Of a stretch of 64,000 nucleotides of DNA, positions 35,336 through 45,032 are shown one piece after another (the first letter of the stretch is position 1; each line of letters starts with the position of its first letter). The DNA is taken from the NCBI GenBank assembly GCA_003132405.1, contig PKXQ01000099.1, forward strand, positions 60,584-124,583, given 5' to 3'. The DNA comes from Acidobacteriaceae bacterium. Its GTDB lineage: Bacteria > Acidobacteriota > Terriglobia > Terriglobales > Acidobacteriaceae. A program made the translations under genes and the position numbers. The notes under the pieces were generated by a model, which saw nothing but the letters and a program-made list of their open reading frames with translations, did not search any database and was not told where the DNA came from.

Positions 35336-36730
35336 GTGAAGATGAACATTGTAACGATGAAGCAGCAAGTGATTCGTGTCATTCGGCGGTTACTCGACTT
35401 GGTAGACATCGAGCCTGCCCTGATCAGGGCGATGATACGCAAGCCGCCAGCGGTTCATGGTGGTCCTCGTGCCCGGAGATGGCCCTGGCCGCGCCGACGC
35501 CATTTCGACAAACGGGAGAAGGGGGCGGTCATGCAATTGCTGGATCGGGAGATCCGCAAGGGCGGTGCTGTGATTTATGGCGGACCGGAGACCAAGGCCT
35601 ATTGCCGAGCCTTTGCCAATTATCTGGGAGGCGGCTACGCCGCAGCAGTGAACTCAGGTACAAATGCTGTCTATGTGGCGTTGAGGGTACTTGACCTCGA
35701 ACCCGGGAGCGAGGTGATCGTCTCTGCGATAACGGATGCTGGCGGAGCGATGCCAGTCGCGTTGCTAAATTGCATTCCTGTTCCCGCAGACTGTCGCCCG
35801 GGATCGCTGAACACGTCGGTGGACCAAATTAGGGATGTACTGACAGACCGCACGGCGGCGATTCTAGTCGCACATCTCACGGGGCATCCGGTAGATCTCG
35901 ATCCGATTCTGGATCTGGCCGGAGAACGAAACATCCCGGTGATTGAGGATTGCGCGCAGGCTCACGGGGCACTCTACAAAGGCCGGATGGTGGGGACATT
36001 CGGCGCCATATCGGCTTTCTCCACCATGTTCGGGAAACACCACGCCACCGGGGCTCAGGGCGGCGTCGTGTTCACTAAGGATACCCTTCTCTTCGCGCGG
36101 GCGCGGCAAGTCATCGATCGCGGCAAGCCGTTTGGCACCCTTGGCAACCCAACGAACGTTATTGCTTCGCTGAACTTCAACCAGGATGAGATCAGCATGG
36201 CCATTGGCCGGGTGCAGCTTGAGAAGCTTCCCGGCGCTCTCCAGGCACGGCGGAACTTCGTCGCTCTTGTTGCGAGCGGCCTTAACGATGTGAAAGGCGT
36301 ATCGCTCATGGGTGATGCCCCGGGCTGCGCGGGTGCTTACTGGTTCTTGTGTCTTTTTGTCGATTGGGCGGATCTGAACTGCAATTCTCAACAATTCGCC
36401 GCCGCGCTCGAACTCGAGGGGATCGGCGGGGTGCAGGTGGGCTACCCGTTCATTCCGACCGACCAGCCCTGGCACCGCGACGCCGTAGTTTTCGGTACGA
36501 GCGGCATGCCTTGGTCCTTGCGCCAACAGTCGAGGCCACAACACTTCGAGCTGCCGAATGCACATGCGATCAACCAAGCGATCGTCCGTGTCGACGTTCA
36601 TGAAGCGCTGGGAGCAACCGAAGCACGGGACTTGGTGGTGGCAGTCAAGAAAATTGCTGCGTATTACAGAGCATCGAAGAGCTCAACTGTGCCAGTGGAT
36701 GCCGCAGAAACCGTAAGCTCCACTGCGTAA
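35336..36730 (+). CDS. DegT/DnrJ/EryC1/StrS aminotransferase
   Basis: PLP enzyme predicted to aminate a keto-nucleotide sugar. PLP Lys234 lies in STMFGKHHATGAQGGV; the aspartate that contacts the ring is in VIEDCAQAHGA, and AVNSGTNAVYVAL forms the phosphate site. 464 residues is longer than the usual 370-400: an extra basic N-terminal ~50 residues precede the fold. It follows the double Gfo/Idh/MocA protein by 15 bases, so the two probably act in succession. Start codons at 35336 (GTG), 35342 and 35357 are all possible. Confidence 0.9.
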   Translation: MKMNIVTMKQQVIRVIRRLLDLVDIEPALIRAMIRKPPAVHGGPRARRWPWPRRRHFDKREKGAVMQLLDREIRKGGAVIYGGPETKAYCRAFANYLGGGYAAAVNSGTNAVYVALRVLDLEPGSEVIVSAITDAGGAMPVALLNCIPVPADCRPGSLNTSVDQIRDVLTDRTAAILVAHLTGHPVDLDPILDLAGERNIPVIEDCAQAHGALYKGRMVGTFGAISAFSTMFGKHHATGAQGGVVFTKDTLLFARARQVIDRGKPFGTLGNPTNVIASLNFNQDEISMAIGRVQLEKLPGALQARRNFVALVASGLNDVKGVSLMGDAPGCAGAYWFLCLFVDWADLNCNSQQFAAALELEGIGGVQVGYPFIPTDQPWHRDAVVFGTSGMPWSLRQQSRPQHFELPNAHAINQAIVRVDVHEALGATEARDLVVAVKKIAAYYRASKSSTVPVDAAETVSSTA

Positions 36731-36800
36731 GAGTCGCTTCCTCACGCAGGTGTGAGTGGTCGTTGCCACCGACTATCGTGAAGGGACAGTCGGTATTTCC

Positions 36801-37739
36801 ATGAGAAAATTCCCGATCAACCGCTGTTGCCCCATCAGCCGTGAGCGGCACTTGCGCCTTTTGACTTACCTTCCAGCCGCCGTCGTAGCCGCGGCGAATC
36901 CCACGTATCGTCCTGACTTTGCCAAGATTCTGGGCATTTCAGCTGAGGATGAATTCCCAATTGTCGAGGGCCCTTCCGGATTTGTCTTTTCCGGATGGCT
37001 CCCGCCCGACGACTTTCTTCGCCGATTATACGAGGATGTAATTGATCATTCGAGGACAATAACAGAGACCATCGAATACCGTCGTGCGTTATTGGAGTTT
37101 GGGGGAGCTTTTCTGCAGACCGTTGAGAAATATTCTGTCTCTTCCGCCCGGCCCTTGCGCTTGCTTGATTTCGGGTGTGGATATGGAGCGTTAACACGGA
37201 TGCTAGGGGGGCGGGATATCAAGCTATTTGGCTATGAGCCGAGCACAGAGCGAAGTGCGCGAGCATCTCAGGGCGGATTCGCAGTTTTGGATAGTCTGGA
37301 TAAGGTTGCAGATGTCGGTCCGTTCGACCTGGTCGTTTGTACGGAGGTTCTTGAACATGTAGCAGATCCGCGAGGGGTGTTGAGGTTCATCAAAAAGCAC
37401 GCACCATCCGGCGGGCTCCTGGCGATCACGGTTCCGCAATGCGACCCGACCTTTATTGCCCACTCCATTGCCGTCTTTCTTAGGGACCGCCTCCTGCCGC
37501 GAGTCATCAATCCCTGGGAACATCTGAATTACTTTTCGGCTCGGAGTCTGCGTCGATTACTGGCGGAAGAGGGGTTCGAAGTGGTCAATGACTTTGGGCG
37601 GGCGAAGCCGGCCTACGACGCTTGTTTGGGTATCGGCGAGGCAACGTCGCTAAAAAGCGGCGTTCGTAACGGTCTGCGGCTCATAAAGCGGGCGCTTGCC
37701 ACGTCGCAATCGACGGAATTAATTTGCGAAAGCGCATAG
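36801..37739 (+). CDS. Class I SAM methyltransferase with degenerate zinc-ribbon-like N-terminus
   Basis: About 312 residues. SAM motif I is LLDFGCGYGALTRML, acidic loop FGYEPS, followed by DLVVCTEVLEHVADP, a Methyltransf_23-type arrangement. The N-terminal segment FPIVEGPSGFVFSGWLPPDD aligns with the CxxCG-V/Y region of sugar methyltransferases that carry a zinc ribbon, but the Cys pairs are missing. It probably methylates a nucleotide or lipid-linked sugar. Start at ATG 36801; GTG 36756 in frame is the alternative. Confidence 0.85.
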   Translation: MRKFPINRCCPISRERHLRLLTYLPAAVVAAANPTYRPDFAKILGISAEDEFPIVEGPSGFVFSGWLPPDDFLRRLYEDVIDHSRTITETIEYRRALLEFGGAFLQTVEKYSVSSARPLRLLDFGCGYGALTRMLGGRDIKLFGYEPSTERSARASQGGFAVLDSLDKVADVGPFDLVVCTEVLEHVADPRGVLRFIKKHAPSGGLLAITVPQCDPTFIAHSIAVFLRDRLLPRVINPWEHLNYFSARSLRRLLAEEGFEVVNDFGRAKPAYDACLGIGEATSLKSGVRNGLRLIKRALATSQSTELICESA

Positions 37740-37836
37740 ATCCAAAATCCGTCCAAAGCGATCGAGTCTGGCCGACAGGTGCCGACGTTTGCCCGACGAC
37801 ACTAGGACGCGTTTGGGCACTGGCGGTCGACCAAGC

Positions 37837-38847
37837 ATGAGCCAAACGCCGCTTATCTCTGTAATCACGCCAACCAAGAATCGGCTCAAGCTGCTTTGCG
37901 AGGCGATGGAATCAGTCCAGCGGCAAAGCTTCGATGCCTGGCAGCACCTCGTTGTGGACGATGGGTCGGACGACGGCACGGCCGAGGAAGTCGCTAGGCG
38001 AGCTGCGACCGATCCACGCATCCGTTACATCCGGCGAACCGCCGAAAAATCCGGCGCGAATGTCTGCCGCAACATTGGTGTCAAAGAAAGCCACGCCGAG
38101 TTTATCGTATTCCTTGACTCGGACGACCTTCTTGCCCCGAGCTGCCTTGTCCGCCGCGTCGAACTCATGCAACGGAATTCGGACCTCGATTTCGCCACGT
38201 TCCAAACCGCAGTTTTTGAATACAAGCCGGGGGACCTTGGCAGGCAGCTCGATCCTGAACTGCTCGGTGACGACCTCCTGCGGTTCCTGTTCTTCGAATG
38301 CCCGTGGATCATAACCGGTCCGGTGTGGCGAAGGACGTCGCTGCTACGTCTCGGCTTGTTTGATGAGTCGCTGCTAAGTTGGCAGGACATCGACCTCCAC
38401 ATCCGGGCGGTTACGGCAGGCTTCCGTTACCTGCGATTTCCCGACGTGGACCACCATGTCCGGTGGCAGTTTGAGCCCGCTAAAGTCAGCATTGAGCAGC
38501 GCCGTTCGCCTCGCCATCTCGAAGCGGCAATCGAAATTCTAGAAAAATTCGAGCGCCTGGTTCGGGAAGGGCCCGGGATGAACTGGGTCAGACAGCGTGC
38601 GTTGTGCAGTCTCTACTTCTTTGTCGCAGAGAGCTGGTTGGCCGCAGGGAGTCTGTCAGCGGCATTGCGGTCTTGGAAGCAGATCCGCCGACGGCCGCTT
38701 GGCTCCCGCGCATTGCACCTCTCCGGTGCCGCTCTACTAGTGGTACGGGCGCTCGGCAGTCCGGGGCGCCGTGTCGGTGGTCGAATTGCCCATAAATGGA
38801 AAGGCTGGATGCGCTTGAGGACCAATCCCGAGTTGGTCGTACGTTGA
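37837..38847 (+). CDS. Glycosyltransferase family 2
   Basis: GT-A inverting transferase of about 336 residues. The N-terminus is PLISVITPTKNRLKLL, the nucleotide site VVDDGSDDGT, and the metal-binding DxD lies in VFLDSDDLLAP; the acceptor/base region is SWQDIDLHIR. ATG 37837 starts the domain. The stop overlaps a possible TTG start of the next gene (TTGA at 38844-38847), and that gene's ATG at 38796 lies inside it. Specificity is unknown. Confidence 0.92.
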   Translation: MSQTPLISVITPTKNRLKLLCEAMESVQRQSFDAWQHLVVDDGSDDGTAEEVARRAATDPRIRYIRRTAEKSGANVCRNIGVKESHAEFIVFLDSDDLLAPSCLVRRVELMQRNSDLDFATFQTAVFEYKPGDLGRQLDPELLGDDLLRFLFFECPWIITGPVWRRTSLLRLGLFDESLLSWQDIDLHIRAVTAGFRYLRFPDVDHHVRWQFEPAKVSIEQRRSPRHLEAAIEILEKFERLVREGPGMNWVRQRALCSLYFFVAESWLAAGSLSAALRSWKQIRRRPLGSRALHLSGAALLVVRALGSPGRRVGGRIAHKWKGWMRLRTNPELVVR

Positions 38848-39785
38848 GCAATCTCGAAAACTTGGTTGACTGCGTTTACATCTGCGCATCGACACTTGAT
38901 TCTCGCTATACGCGTATTTGCGTCGCCAGCATCCGCTATTTCTACCCTGACATTCCCATTCGGCTCCTTGTGGGCGGACGCCTGCAGCGTGGATTCGCGG
39001 ACGAGGTGCAGCGGCATTGGGACGTAGGGACGGCAGATCTTCCAAGGGGTGATTACGGCTGGGGCTTCGTGAAATTGGAGCCGCTCTTTGGTCAGCCCGG
39101 CGAAAACTTTCTCGTGCTCGACTCAGACACAGTGCTCACCGGACAGGTTCTGGACAGAAGGAATGAATTTCCTGCGCCGTTCCTTATAGATGATGAAGAG
39201 CAGTCCGAGGCCGACACGAAGCGCCTGTATTACGACTGGGAGAAGGTGCGTAAGATCGATCCGAACGCTCGGCCACCTCGATTCGTGTTCAACTCCGGGC
39301 AATGGTTCGGAACCGCAGGTGTGCTCACACGGGATGACTTCGCCCCCTGGGTGGAGTGGACAATGCCGCGCACGCTACGCCATCCGGAACACTTCATGCC
39401 GGGCGATCAAGGCATCCTGAACTATGTGCTCAATCAGAAGGCGGCGACTGACGGTCTGCGCGTCGAACGTCGACAAATCATGCGCTGGCCCGGTCATTCG
39501 ATGGAGGGGCTGGATGTGGAAAGCGTCTCAAAGCGCGCAGCGGCGCCCCTTGTCGTCCATTGGGCTGGCATGAAAAGAGTACGTCAGCGGGACATGATCG
39601 GCGCGAACCTGCTCGCATATTTCGAAAAGTTGTATTATCAGCGGCTTCCGGCCGGAAATGCCAGAAGGTATTTTGCAGGTTGCCGAGATAGCTTTTCGCA
39701 CTCGCTGCTCGGCGCAAAAGTGAGGGTCAAGTTGGCATCTCGCAAATTGGCTGCCATACGCAGAGCACCTGTCGCAGGGTGGTGA
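38796..39785 (+). CDS. GT-A-type nucleotide-sugar transferase (unassigned family)
   Basis: 329 residues. The N-terminal block DCVYICASTLDSRYTRICVA, then FLVLDSDTVLTG with a DxD motif, indicates a GT-A fold like galactinol-synthase/LPS-type GT8 or related families. A later FNSGQWFGTAGVLTRDDF supports a retaining-type transferase. The start is uncertain: ATG 38796 overlaps the upstream gene by 52 bases, while TTG 38844 overlaps it by four. Likely adds one sugar to the cluster's polymer. Confidence 0.75.
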   Translation: MERLDALEDQSRVGRTLSNLENLVDCVYICASTLDSRYTRICVASIRYFYPDIPIRLLVGGRLQRGFADEVQRHWDVGTADLPRGDYGWGFVKLEPLFGQPGENFLVLDSDTVLTGQVLDRRNEFPAPFLIDDEEQSEADTKRLYYDWEKVRKIDPNARPPRFVFNSGQWFGTAGVLTRDDFAPWVEWTMPRTLRHPEHFMPGDQGILNYVLNQKAATDGLRVERRQIMRWPGHSMEGLDVESVSKRAAAPLVVHWAGMKRVRQRDMIGANLLAYFEKLYYQRLPAGNARRYFAGCRDSFSHSLLGAKVRVKLASRKLAAIRRAPVAGW

Positions 39786-39975
39786 AATGCTGCTGTATGG
39801 CCCTTCCTCACTTTCATCGTAAGAATCGCTCCGGGTTAACGTGAGGCCTACTGTCATAGGAAGCCTATCTACGGGAAACGAAAAATCACCGCAAGTGCAG
39901 TGCGCCACACCATGCGTCCCAATCAACGGTGCGCAGGCTGGCCCTCGATTTTGGCACCTATGGAATTATGGTCAA

Positions 39976-40734
39976 ATGATCAGACAAGTAATGGAACACG
40001 CCATTCGCGGCGTGCTTGAAGCCGCTGGGTACCGGGTGTACCACCGCACCGTTCTGCCCTACGGTATCGATTTCATGCTCGATATCGACCGGCTGAGCCG
40101 GGCCTGGGACGTTCCGATCCGCACTTTTTTCGATGTTGGTGCCAATGAGGGACAAACGTCCACATCAGCTCTCTCGTCATTCCCGAAAGCTCGGGTGTTT
40201 GCCTTTGAGCCTCATCCCGTCACGTTTTCCAGGCTGGTGCAACGTCTCGGCGGGGACCCGCGCGTTGCCGCTCACAATCTCGCCTTGAGCAACGCCAACG
40301 GGTGCGCCCCCTTTTTCGAGTATTCATCATCTACATTGAATAGCCTGATCCCGGATGCGCAGTATCCTGTCCGAAAGGGCGTAGCCGCACGAGAAATCAC
40401 CGTGCAGTGCAAGACTCTAGACGAGTTCTGTAGGCAGCACCGTATTCAGACGATCGACGTTCTAAAAATAGATACCGAAGGTTGCGAGCTTGTTGTCCTA
40501 CAAGGTGCCCGGCAATTGCTGTCCACTGAAAAGATCCGGTTCGTTTATGCGGAATTCAACGACATGTCGCCTAGACCCGGCGCAACAGGTGGCGCCCTCA
40601 TTCCCATCAGCGATTTTCTCGCACCGTTTGGATTTCGTTTCGTCGCGACTTACCCCGACTACATGGAATTGAGGAGGGAACTGCATGTCTGCGCAAATGC
40701 TCTTTTTGTTTTCCCCCCGCCTGTTACGGAGTAA
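39976..40734 (+). CDS. FkbM-family methyltransferase (copy A)
   Basis: SAM-dependent O-methyltransferase of about 252 residues. FkbM signature: FFDVGANEGQTSTSAL, VFAFEPHPVTF, then a conserved VLKIDTEGCELVVLQGA. These usually methylate sugar hydroxyls. The first two candidate starts near 39841 give a long unsupported N-terminus, so I use ATG 39976 (MIRQVMEH). One of three FkbM enzymes in the cluster. Confidence 0.88.
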   Translation: MIRQVMEHAIRGVLEAAGYRVYHRTVLPYGIDFMLDIDRLSRAWDVPIRTFFDVGANEGQTSTSALSSFPKARVFAFEPHPVTFSRLVQRLGGDPRVAAHNLALSNANGCAPFFEYSSSTLNSLIPDAQYPVRKGVAAREITVQCKTLDEFCRQHRIQTIDVLKIDTEGCELVVLQGARQLLSTEKIRFVYAEFNDMSPRPGATGGALIPISDFLAPFGFRFVATYPDYMELRRELHVCANALFVFPPPVTE

Positions 40735-40944
40735 TCGGCAGTTAGCCCGAGTGTGCTGTGGACGAAACCTTGTCATCTTGCACAGACATTTCAGTGCTTG
40801 CATTCCCGCAATGATTCATTGAAGGAGCAACTGATCTGGCCAAGTTCAAACGGAAAGAAGCGCTCGACGGAAGGTGCCGGTGATGGTCGACTCGCTTGCC
40901 CTGCCACGAGAGAGTTTCCACTAGCATTTAAATTTCTCCAGAAG

Positions 40945-41871
40945 ATGCTTTCCGTCGTTATCTGTACCTATAATCCGCGTTCGGATTACTTCCGGCGATG
41001 CCTCGACGGGCTGCGGAGTCAGACACTCCCGCTCAACCGGTGGGAATTGGTGGTGGTGGATAATCGAAGCGATGAACCGGTCGCGAACAGCCTCGATCTT
41101 TCCTGGCACCCGCGAGCTCGAAGTGTTCGAGAGGAAGCGCCCGGTCTCACGCCAGCCCGTCTGCGCGGCATCCGCGAGACTAACGGAGAGCTGCTGGTTT
41201 TCGTGGATGACGACAACGTGCTTGATGCCGATTTCCTCGAAACCGCAGTTCGCACCGCGGACGACAAATCGTTCCTCGGTTCTTGGAGCGGGCAATGCCG
41301 GCCTGAATTTGAGGAACCTCCTCCAGAATGGACTCGTCGTTATTGGGGGAACCTTGTAATCCGAGAATTCGACAATGACGTCTGGTCCAACCTGCCGCGC
41401 CTACCTGAGTCTATGCCGTGTGGCGCTGGGCTTTGCGTCAGGCGGGCGGTGGCACTGCATTACCTTCATTTGCACGAATCCGGAAAACGTTCGTTTCAAT
41501 TTGATCGTACCGGCAGCTCGCTGCTCTCCGGCGGCGACAATGATCTAGCGGCTTGTGCGTGCGATATCGGCCTTGGTGTCGGGCTCATCGCCTCCCTCAA
41601 ACTCACGCACTTAATTTCGCCAGAACGTTTAACCATAGACTACCTCGCTCGTCTGGCGGAGGGGATTCACTATTCTTCAACCTTGCTGGATTCGGAGCAT
41701 GGAATTCGAACTGTCCAGCGAACGGCATTGGGCCGGACGGCGGATTTCCTACGTATCATGCGGATGAAAAAGCCTCACGGTCGGATATTGAGAGCGGCTT
41801 TCCGCGGGCGAGATCGCGCACTGCAACAGCTGAGCCGATCTGATATTTGTCGAACTCAGGAGAAGAACTGA
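40945..41871 (+). CDS. Glycosyltransferase family 2
   Basis: GT-A transferase, about 308 residues: MLSVVICTYNPRSDYF, VVVDNRSDEP, and DxD-type DDDN in LLVFVDDDNVLDADFLE. The family N-terminus coincides with ATG 40945; the open frame back to 40753 has no domain. The C-terminal region is helical and of unknown role. The stop and the next ATG share one base (TGATG at 41869-41873). Confidence 0.9.
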   Translation: MLSVVICTYNPRSDYFRRCLDGLRSQTLPLNRWELVVVDNRSDEPVANSLDLSWHPRARSVREEAPGLTPARLRGIRETNGELLVFVDDDNVLDADFLETAVRTADDKSFLGSWSGQCRPEFEEPPPEWTRRYWGNLVIREFDNDVWSNLPRLPESMPCGAGLCVRRAVALHYLHLHESGKRSFQFDRTGSSLLSGGDNDLAACACDIGLGVGLIASLKLTHLISPERLTIDYLARLAEGIHYSSTLLDSEHGIRTVQRTALGRTADFLRIMRMKKPHGRILRAAFRGRDRALQQLSRSDICRTQEKN

Positions 41872-42665
41872 TGACAAAGTTGCGTCACGATTTTGTTCTT
41901 GCGCTGAAACGAGTGCTCTACGGCCGGCGAGGGGAACCCTATCGAATCGACGGGCAGACGTTGCGTTACCTACCTGGCACGCGTCCCGTTAGACTGCGAT
42001 ATATTCGGTCCCAGAACGGGGTCGCTCGCTACGATGCCTTGCAGGTCGCGTGGCTCAGTAGCCACCTGACTGAGGGTGACACCGCGGTAGATATCGGTGC
42101 GCACTACGGCTCCTATAGCATTCTTATGGCAGCGAAGTGTGGTCAAAGTGGTCATGTTATCGCCTTTGAGCCGGATCCGTATGCGCGTGAAGTGCTCGCG
42201 AGGAATCTCGGTCTCAATCCAAGCATCAGACGACCCAAGGTTGAAATGTGTGCATGCTCAGACAAAATCGGGGAAGCAACGCTCTTCAGTCGTGGTGGAA
42301 ATGCGCAATCCTCGCTTGCACGGTCTGCAGTGCAGTTTTCCGCCGCCCACATATCCGAAGAAATTCGAGTGCCTCTCGTCACTCTCGATTCCTATTTGTC
42401 GGAGTGCAACCTGCCAGAGCCCCGTTGCGTGAAGATTGATGCGGAGGGAGCGGAAATCCGTATTTTAAAAGGTGCGAAACAAGTTCTTGCGAGCAACGCG
42501 GACGTAGTCTGTGAACTTCACCCTTATGTGTGGCCAGAGTTTGGTAACACGTTCGCAGAACTCAAGGACCTGGCTACCGCGGCTGGTCGTCGCATTCGCT
42601 ATCTCGATCAGGATACGGAGATCGGCGATAAGGCGGAGTACGGCACTGTACTCTTGGAACGCTAG
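41871..42665 (+). CDS. FkbM-family methyltransferase (copy B)
   Basis: 264 residues. VDIGAHYGSYSILMA is SAM motif I, VIAFEPDPYARE the acidic loop, and CVKIDAEGAEIRILKGA the FkbM block. It starts at ATG 41871 with AGGAGAAG upstream and is translationally coupled to the GT2 gene. Probably methylates the sugar added by that transferase (inference). Confidence 0.9.
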   Translation: MTKLRHDFVLALKRVLYGRRGEPYRIDGQTLRYLPGTRPVRLRYIRSQNGVARYDALQVAWLSSHLTEGDTAVDIGAHYGSYSILMAAKCGQSGHVIAFEPDPYAREVLARNLGLNPSIRRPKVEMCACSDKIGEATLFSRGGNAQSSLARSAVQFSAAHISEEIRVPLVTLDSYLSECNLPEPRCVKIDAEGAEIRILKGAKQVLASNADVVCELHPYVWPEFGNTFAELKDLATAAGRRIRYLDQDTEIGDKAEYGTVLLER

Positions 42666-42705
42666 CTCCTAGCTTGGGTTCGGGTCGGAGAAGGCAGTTT
42701 CGAAC

Positions 42706-43848
42706 ATTCACAACACGCCCCGACGAATCCTCCACGTCGTCGAAAATCTCAACTGCGGCGCGGTGGAAAACTGGCTCGTGCGGATGCTAGGGCATGCGCG
42801 TAAACGAGAAATAGAAGTCGATTGGACCTTTTATTGCATACTCAAGCAGCCGGGAGCAATGGACGAGAAGGCGCGAGCACTCGGCGCACGCGTGATCCAT
42901 TCGCCAGTTCCGATCGTGAGAAAAGCGGAGTTTGTCCGCGCCCTGCGCATGGAGTTGCGGCGTGGGGGATACGACGTCTTGCACTGCCACCATGACATTG
43001 TCAGCGCAGTCTATCTGCTGGCTGCGTCAGGCATGCCGATCCGTCGGCGGATCGTTCATGTACATAATGCGGATGAAGAAGTGCTCACCACCAGCCGCCT
43101 CAAGAAGCGCCTCTATCGCGAACCGATGCGGCAAGTCTGTCTCTTCATGGCCGATCGCATCGTTGGCATCTCGAACCATACGCTCGACACGTTTCTCGCG
43201 GGACACGCACGCCGTCCTGAACGCGACTTCGTGCACTATTACGGATTGGACCCCATGCCGTTCGAGAACGTTGCCGCTGATCGCGCCGATTTTCGCCGTC
43301 AGTGGGAACTCCCCGAGGATGCGTTGGTCCTTCTTTTCGGAGGGCGTCTGGTTCCAGAAAAAAATCCAGTGTTTGCGGTGGATGTCCTGGCCGATCTGCG
43401 TTGCATCGAGCCGCGGGCTGTCGCGGTCTTCGCCGGCGCCGGATCTCAGGGGCCTGACATACTAGACCGCGCGCGGGAACTCGGCGTGGAGAACTCGGTG
43501 CGGTTCTTCGGCTGGCGAAACGATATGCCCGAGATTATGAGTTGCAGCGACTGGTTCATCCTTCCCCACCCGGAGCACCCGGTGGAAGGATTCGGGCTGG
43601 CTGTTGTCGAGGCTCAGCTCGCGGGTCTGCGAATGCTTCTGTCGCATGGAATTCCGGACGATCCGCTGCTTCCAACGGCGTGTTTTCGCCGCCTACCACT
43701 CTCCGGCGGGTCCAAGGCGTGGGCGATCGCCGCGATGGACCTTCTGCGCGATCCCGCGCCATCAAGGGCTGCTGCGCTCGCTGCTCTCCGCGAATCACCA
43801 ATGAACATGGACCAGGCACTTGATGGCCTTCTCGCACTTCATACATGA
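42706..43848 (+). CDS. Glycosyltransferase family 4, possible ATT start
   Basis: GT-B transferase. The C-terminal donor domain has LLFGGRLVPEKNPVFAVDVL, VAVFAGAGSQG, and the E-x7-E motif near VEGFGLAVVEAQLAG. The canonical GT4 opening (RRILHVVENLNCGAVENW) lies in frame before the first normal start codon (GTG 42763). No ATG, GTG or TTG occurs between the stop at 42670 and that point. An ATT at 42706 with AAGG 11 bases upstream would give MHNTPRRILHVVENL, a very natural N-terminus. The stop overlaps the next start (ATGA). Confidence 0.88.
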   Translation: MHNTPRRILHVVENLNCGAVENWLVRMLGHARKREIEVDWTFYCILKQPGAMDEKARALGARVIHSPVPIVRKAEFVRALRMELRRGGYDVLHCHHDIVSAVYLLAASGMPIRRRIVHVHNADEEVLTTSRLKKRLYREPMRQVCLFMADRIVGISNHTLDTFLAGHARRPERDFVHYYGLDPMPFENVAADRADFRRQWELPEDALVLLFGGRLVPEKNPVFAVDVLADLRCIEPRAVAVFAGAGSQGPDILDRARELGVENSVRFFGWRNDMPEIMSCSDWFILPHPEHPVEGFGLAVVEAQLAGLRMLLSHGIPDDPLLPTACFRRLPLSGGSKAWAIAAMDLLRDPAPSRAAALAALRESPMNMDQALDGLLALHT

Positions 43849-45032
43849 AGGACGAACGTCCTATCAGGGTCCTCCAAGTCATCGACAGCCTAGGAATGGG
43901 CGGCGCCGAAACTTGGCTGATGGAGGTGCTGCGGCTCTGGTCCAAAAGCAAAGCTGGCCGAATTGATTTCTTAGCAACCAGCGGCAATCCCGGGATCTTC
44001 GATGAGGAGGCGCTGTGGTTGGGCGCTCAAGTCCATTACGTGCGCTACGGACGCGCCCACTTTCCGCGATTTGCGAAGCAGTTCCGCCAGGTGCTGCGGG
44101 AGGGGCGGTACCACGCCATCCACGACCACCAGGACTACGCCAGCGGATGGCATTTCCTGATGGGCGCAAGCGCGCTGCCGCCCGTGCGGGTGACGCATGT
44201 ACATAATCCGTGGCTTCATATCGAGGCCAACTACGCGGTGAGTTTCTCGCGGAGGCTCACGACGATCGTTGGAAAGCGCCTTGTCCGCCAACTCGCCACT
44301 CATGTTTGCGGTACTTCCGAAGAGATCCTCCGCCGATACGGATTCCAGCCGGCGCAAGTCCGGCGCCCGAAAGTGTCCGTCGTCCATTGCGGATTTGACA
44401 TCGGAAGGTTCAACAGACCGCGCGAGTCCGATCGCCAGTCAGTTCTGCGCGAGTTTCGCTGGCCGGAGGAAGCCAGAGTCGTCTTGTTCGCTGGGCGACT
44501 GGATCGGGCGATGGAATTCGAACACCGTCAAAACCACAAGAATTCGTGGTTCGCGCTGAACGTCGTGCGGACCGCAGTAGAAAAACAGCCTTCCGTCCGG
44601 TTCTTGATGGCGGGTGCAGAGGAAAATTCGAGGCAGGACCTTGAAAACTGTATCGAGAGTTGGGGATTGAAAGATAACTTGCGTCTTATCGGCGTTCGCA
44701 AGGATATCGATCGCCTTATGCGTGCTGCAGACGTGCTCTTCTTTCCTTCCCGGCAGGAGGGGCTGGGGATGGTGGCGGTAGAGGCGCAGGCGGCCGGCCT
44801 GCCGGTTCTGGCCAGCACTGCCGTGCCCCGCGAATGTGTCGTCATCCCCGAGCTGTATACCGCGCTGGCGCTAGACGAGCCGATCGAGGTTTGGGCGGCC
44901 GCACTATTCCAAATAATGACTAAGCCGCGCCCTCCGCTGGAACTCTGCCGTCGCGCGTTGGAATCCTCACCGTTTTCGATCGCGAATTCCGCACGGCGGC
45001 TCGAAGAGATATACAGTTCAACCCAGCAATGA
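43845..45032 (+). CDS. Glycosyltransferase family 4 (EpsF-like)
   Basis: 395 residues, GT-B. N-terminus: IRVLQVIDSLGMGGAETWL, with the glycine-rich loop. Donor domain: VVLFAGRLDRAMEFEHRQNH, VRFLMAGAEENS, and E-x7-E in PSRQEGLGMVAVEAQAAGLP. ATG 43845 overlaps the preceding stop by four bases, and its own stop overlaps the next ATG (45029-45032), so three GT4 genes are translated in series. Confidence 0.93.
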   Translation: MKDERPIRVLQVIDSLGMGGAETWLMEVLRLWSKSKAGRIDFLATSGNPGIFDEEALWLGAQVHYVRYGRAHFPRFAKQFRQVLREGRYHAIHDHQDYASGWHFLMGASALPPVRVTHVHNPWLHIEANYAVSFSRRLTTIVGKRLVRQLATHVCGTSEEILRRYGFQPAQVRRPKVSVVHCGFDIGRFNRPRESDRQSVLREFRWPEEARVVLFAGRLDRAMEFEHRQNHKNSWFALNVVRTAVEKQPSVRFLMAGAEENSRQDLENCIESWGLKDNLRLIGVRKDIDRLMRAADVLFFPSRQEGLGMVAVEAQAAGLPVLASTAVPRECVVIPELYTALALDEPIEVWAAALFQIMTKPRPPLELCRRALESSPFSIANSARRLEEIYSSTQQ

